Of a stretch of DNA of 64,000 nt, positions 61,700-64,000 are shown piece by piece. A program made the translations under genes and the position numbers. The DNA is from an uncultured Oscillospiraceae bacterium. Lineage in GTDB: Bacteria; Bacillota; Clostridia; Oscillospirales; Oscillospiraceae. Location: positions 62,001 to 126,000 of the forward strand of contig CALXDP010000001.1 of the NCBI GenBank assembly GCA_944387095.1, read 5' to 3'. The notes beneath the pieces are model-generated. The model saw only the letters and a program-made list of their open reading frames with translations, did no database searches and was not told the DNA's origin. Position 1 is the stretch's first letter, and every line of letters starts with the position of its first letter.

Positions 61700-61981
61700 T
61701 CAGCTGCGACGCTGCTTCTCATGACCGCAGACCCCCAGTAAACACTCCGGGGACTGGCGGTAGTAAACGCAGGAGCCGCAGTCTCTCATCCCTTCCGGCC
61801 GCAGCTTTGCGTGGGGACAGGCATCCTCTATCGTCAGTAAAATCCGCTCCCCCGCCGGGGTGTAGACCGGCGTCTCCAAAAGATCCGGGTATTCCTCGAT
61901 AAACTGCCCTGTCCGCTGGTCATAAATGAGGGGTATCTCTAAGATCGCGCCTTCAATGTTATGACGCTTTGCTCTCTCCAT
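61700..61981 (-). CDS. hypothetical small Cys-containing protein
   Basis: 93 residues, soluble. The first half is ordinary (GAILEIPLIYDQRTGQFIEE); the second has six Cys, with DCGSCVYYRQSPECLLGVCG at the C-terminus, which could bind a metal. AGGAGGG precedes the ATG. It lies 126 bp upstream of the giant surface protein gene in the same direction and may share its transcript. I do not recognise the family. Confidence 0.7.
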   Translation of the reverse strand: MERAKRHNIEGAILEIPLIYDQRTGQFIEEYPDLLETPVYTPAGERILLTIEDACPHAKLRPEGMRDCGSCVYYRQSPECLLGVCGHEKQRRS

Positions 61982-62094
61982 ATTCCCTCCTTTCTTTTCT
62001 CCATGAACCCAAGACCTTGTCTATACAGCTGGGGGGATTTTGATAAAATTACTGTATCATACAAAGAAGTTTTTGCCATCACCCGTTTGAGGGG

Positions 62095-62138
62095 TAAAAA
62101 TGGGTCATGCCCACGGGGAATCCCCGCGGGCATGACCC
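62095..62138 (-). terminator. terminator of the LuxR-type regulator gene
   Basis: GGGTCATGCCC and GGGCATGACCC with a further inner CGGGGA/TCCCCG stem, followed on the minus strand by ATTTTTA. Confidence 0.87.
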
Positions 62139-62153
62139 GGACAATTTTCTTAT

Positions 62154-63353
62154 TTACAGCAGCATAAACTGCTTGAGATCCTGCCGGCGGCAGATATGGA
62201 GCTTCTCCATGGCAATGGAGATGTAGCGTTTCACGGTGTTGAGGGAAATGCCCATGTGGTCGGCGATTTCCTGGTTGGTCCAGCCCCGAGCGGCCAGCAT
62301 AGAGGCCGCAAACTCCGTGGTGGTCAGGTCGTCGGCCACGTCGTGGCCGGTCTCCGGGTTGTGAACTCTGCGCCAGCCGTAAGAGAAACGGTATGTGATG
62401 TCGATGATGTGCTTAAAATCCTCCGGCCACCCCGGCTTGATGACGGCCTCCAGCATCCCGCCCAGCAGACCGTGATGCTCGCCAAAGCCCTCGATGAGAT
62501 CGTCGGGCCGGGCTGTCTCCCACGCCGCCAGCAGATGGGCCTTTGCCTGCTCGGTTTGTTTCAGGCTCATATAATCCATCACTGCCACCAGATGCAGATA
62601 GATGGCCGGGATGGGATAGGCCGCCGCTCCCATGGCCAGTGTGGCCTCTACCATCCCAGCGCTGGGCCCATATTCCCCTTTCAGATAGAGATAGTGCGCC
62701 TGCACATATAGGGCAAAGGCCCGCAGACCGGAGGGCAGCCGGGGAAGAAAATCCTGGGTGGCGGGCAAACCATCCGGCAGCGGCAGGTGCAGCAGCACCG
62801 CTCCCGCTGCCGCAATAAAGGCCGCCGCTGCTTTCAATTGTGGCGACTGCTCCCCGGCGGCGGTCAAGACCGCGTTCAGCTCCCCTAAAGCAAATTTTGC
62901 CCACTGGATCTCTCCGATGGACAGGTTGGCGTAGGCGTAGATCAGGCAGGCAGACAACCGCGCCCCCATGTCAGAGCTGGTGAGATAGGGTTCCGCCTCC
63001 TTTGCCGCCGCCTCCGGTTTCCCCGTGAAATAGTGGTATTCAGCAGTGGCGATGTCCCGCTGGGGGCCTGCCGCCATGGCCTCCACCGCCGCCAAACCCT
63101 GCCCCGGCTGAAACGGCGTGTTCATCAGGGGCATGAGGTTGGTGTGGTCGAGCAGGCTGCTGGTGGATGGCAGCTCCGCGCCCCGCTTGCGGACGACGCG
63201 CGGGTCTTGCGGTTTTTCCGCATCCGCAGGAATGGCCCAGAATTTCCCGAGTTTCTGCGCGCCGGGGATGCGCCCCTGGGTGCAGAACTGCTGCACCATC
63301 CGAACTGAGATCTTCCATTTTTCGGCGGTTTCCCGCACAGAGAGGTATTCCAT
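62154..63353 (-). CDS. LuxR-type transcriptional regulator with N-terminal HTH and helical-repeat middle
   Basis: 399 residues. An N-terminal excisionase/MerR-like helix-turn-helix (about 1-48, YLSVRETAEKWKISVRMVQQ, GKFWAIP) is followed by a middle of about 260 residues of TPR-like helical pairs (ALYVQAHYLYLKGEYGPS). The C-terminal LuxR HTH is clear (about 330-395; ARGWTNQEIADHMGISLNTVKRYI). No receiver or ATPase domain. ATG 63353 follows GGAGGG at 7 nt. It lies upstream of the Cys protein and surface protein on the same strand but is closed off by a terminator; it may control them. Confidence 0.85.
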   Translation of the reverse strand: MEYLSVRETAEKWKISVRMVQQFCTQGRIPGAQKLGKFWAIPADAEKPQDPRVVRKRGAELPSTSSLLDHTNLMPLMNTPFQPGQGLAAVEAMAAGPQRDIATAEYHYFTGKPEAAAKEAEPYLTSSDMGARLSACLIYAYANLSIGEIQWAKFALGELNAVLTAAGEQSPQLKAAAAFIAAAGAVLLHLPLPDGLPATQDFLPRLPSGLRAFALYVQAHYLYLKGEYGPSAGMVEATLAMGAAAYPIPAIYLHLVAVMDYMSLKQTEQAKAHLLAAWETARPDDLIEGFGEHHGLLGGMLEAVIKPGWPEDFKHIIDITYRFSYGWRRVHNPETGHDVADDLTTTEFAASMLAARGWTNQEIADHMGISLNTVKRYISIAMEKLHICRRQDLKQFMLL

Positions 63354-63387
63354 ATCCAGCCCTCCAAAAGTGACGTTCCCGTTTCCT

Positions 63388-63416
63388 ATTATATTCGCAT
63401 ACGCGCGTAGTTGCAA
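63388..63416 (-). promoter_or_regulatory. promoter of the LuxR-type regulator gene
   Basis: Minus-strand TTGCAA and perfect TATAAT with 17-nt spacing, about 35 nt before the start codon. Confidence 0.75.
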
Positions 63417-63609
63417 GAAAAATGCAAACAGCATAAAATTAAATTTTTTGAATCAATATGTCTTAAGCAGTAAAATCAAACTCTGCGGAAATGTGGATGA
63501 CGCGCTTTGTGATTTTTATGCTCAGCCCGTAAAGTTTGGATCCCTCTCGGGCGGTCGGAATGAATGTTGCCACTGCCCTTTGCCGCGTGGGCAGAAGAAT
63601 GCAGACAAT
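63417..63609. other. non-coding stretch upstream of the LuxR-type gene
   Basis: AT-rich next to the promoter, then mixed sequence with a GCCCG/CGGGC inverted repeat near 63530-63556. ORFs cross it on both strands, none with an RBS or family pattern. Confidence 0.4.
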
Positions 63610-63646
63610 GAAAACTGCCGCAGGACCAAATCCTGCGGCAGTTTTC
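63610..63646. terminator. bidirectional hairpin, probable terminator
   Basis: A perfect 16-bp stem, GAAAACTGCCGCAGGA and its complement, with loop CCAAA. The AAAA and TTTT lie inside the stem ends. It is the first good terminator downstream of the keto-acid cleavage gene. Confidence 0.6.
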
Positions 63647-63812
63647 TGTACTTTGCAACAGTTTTTCGTTGTGTTGCCCCTGAAAGGTGGGAGATAATCC
63701 GGCTGCGTTGCATTTTATTTCGTTACAAGCGCTTTGCCGGAGACGATCGCGGGAATACGCCAGGCTGTCTCCGGGGCAATTCATTCCCCCAGCTCTAACG
63801 CGGGCCGCCAGC

Positions 63813-64000
63813 TCACTTTTTCAGCCCCAAAATCTCCCGGGCCTCAGCGGGGGTGGCCACCTCGTTGCCATACTCCCGGATGACCCGGGCGGCCCGCTCT
63901 ACAAACTGCCGGTTGCTGTCGGCCAGCTGTCCCTTGGCATACATCACGTTGTCCTCCATGCCCACGCGGATGTGGCCGCCTAGGGCGACGGCGCCGTAGA
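63813..64000 (-). CDS. 3-keto-5-aminohexanoate cleavage enzyme family protein, partial (3' end)
   Basis: Only the last 61 codons lie in the window; the gene continues beyond 64000. The visible part, [20 protein letters not shown], then [16 protein letters not shown] and [14 protein letters not shown], is the C-terminal barrel end of the BKACE/Kce family, with the conserved R-x-G-x-E-D-N. Kce converts 3-keto-5-aminohexanoate and acetyl-CoA to acetoacetate and 3-aminobutyryl-CoA in lysine fermentation. The family has other substrates too, so lysine is inferred from the butyrate genes elsewhere in the window. Confidence 0.82.
   Translation of the reverse strand, partial: YGAVALGGHIRVGMEDNVMYAKGQLADSNRQFVERAARVIREYGNEVATPAEAREILGLKK

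Noticed and set aside
63476-63784. 102-codon minus-strand ORF upstream of the LuxR-type gene
   Set aside because: It crosses a strong hairpin, lacks an RBS and shows no coding pattern.
1-64000. CRISPR arrays, tRNA or rRNA genes, integrases or transposases
   Set aside because: Looked for on both strands; no spaced repeat array, no cloverleaf with CCA-type end, no rRNA-like stretch and no transposase or integrase motifs were seen.

Overview
This 64 kb window looks like a chromosome segment of a GC-rich, spore-forming, butyrate-producing anaerobe of the Oscillospiraceae type (the Flavonifractor, Intestinimonas and Lawsonibacter neighbourhood). The genus is inference. The evidence is: sporulation genes (a SpoIID homologue, a yaaL-bofA pair, an orphan Spo0A-type DNA-binding domain), GlnRS in a Firmicutes-like gene set, SLH-anchored surface proteins, strong GGAGG ribosome binding sites with frequent GTG and TTG starts, and a butyrate/acetoacetate CoA-transferase with thiolase, a short-chain fatty acid transporter, and the edge of a 3-keto-5-aminohexanoate cleavage enzyme, as used in lysine-to-butyrate fermentation. 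No rRNA, tRNA, CRISPR array or intact mobile element was seen.

Layout. 0-2.6 kb: an MBOAT O-acyltransferase with its DHHW/AlgX-like partner (cell-surface polymer acylation). 2.7-5.5 kb, minus strand: a putative secreted glycosidase, a DUF2508-bofA pair and spoIID. 5.7-7.8 kb: citrate synthase and trmO. 8-15 kb: a two-component system and, behind it, an ABC exporter operon (ATPase, permease, GldG-like, DUF4340), with the same spaced direct repeat in both promoters. 15.1-15.8 kb: a TIGR00266-type gene broken by a 2-nt insertion. 15.9-23 kb, minus strand: atoA, atoD, thiolase, a Ca-type P-ATPase and an AtoE-like transporter, the last behind a 560-nt structured leader. 23.9-32.5 kb: glnS, a WecB/TagA glycosyltransferase, tmk, a DJ-1 protein, a tiny Cys-rich protein, mltG, a U32 peptidase, a GNAT and a CDF metal transporter. 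32.7-40 kb: a second two-component system with a duplicated gene tail, an HtrA-like protease, birA, niaR, a PTS-IIC-like membrane protein behind a perfect 34-bp palindrome, and a Spo0A-C orphan. 40-45.1 kb: a polysaccharide deacetylase, a degenerate deacetylase-like surface protein, a small orphan, thiI and cinA.

45.2-53.5 kb is an aromatic amino acid operon (aroF, DUF6054, aroB, aroA, two GNATs, aroC, gamma-carbonic anhydrase, pheA, HAD hydrolase). It opens with what reads as a classical ribosome-mediated attenuator: a 32-residue leader peptide packed with Phe, Trp and Tyr, an antiterminator and an intrinsic terminator. I regard this as the most interesting item in the window.

53.6-64 kb, minus strand: a WYL-regulator fragment, a giant (about 2550 residue) SLH-anchored repeat protein split by a one-base frameshift, a small Cys-rich orphan, a LuxR-type regulator with an extra N-terminal HTH, and the 3' end of the keto-acid cleavage enzyme gene.
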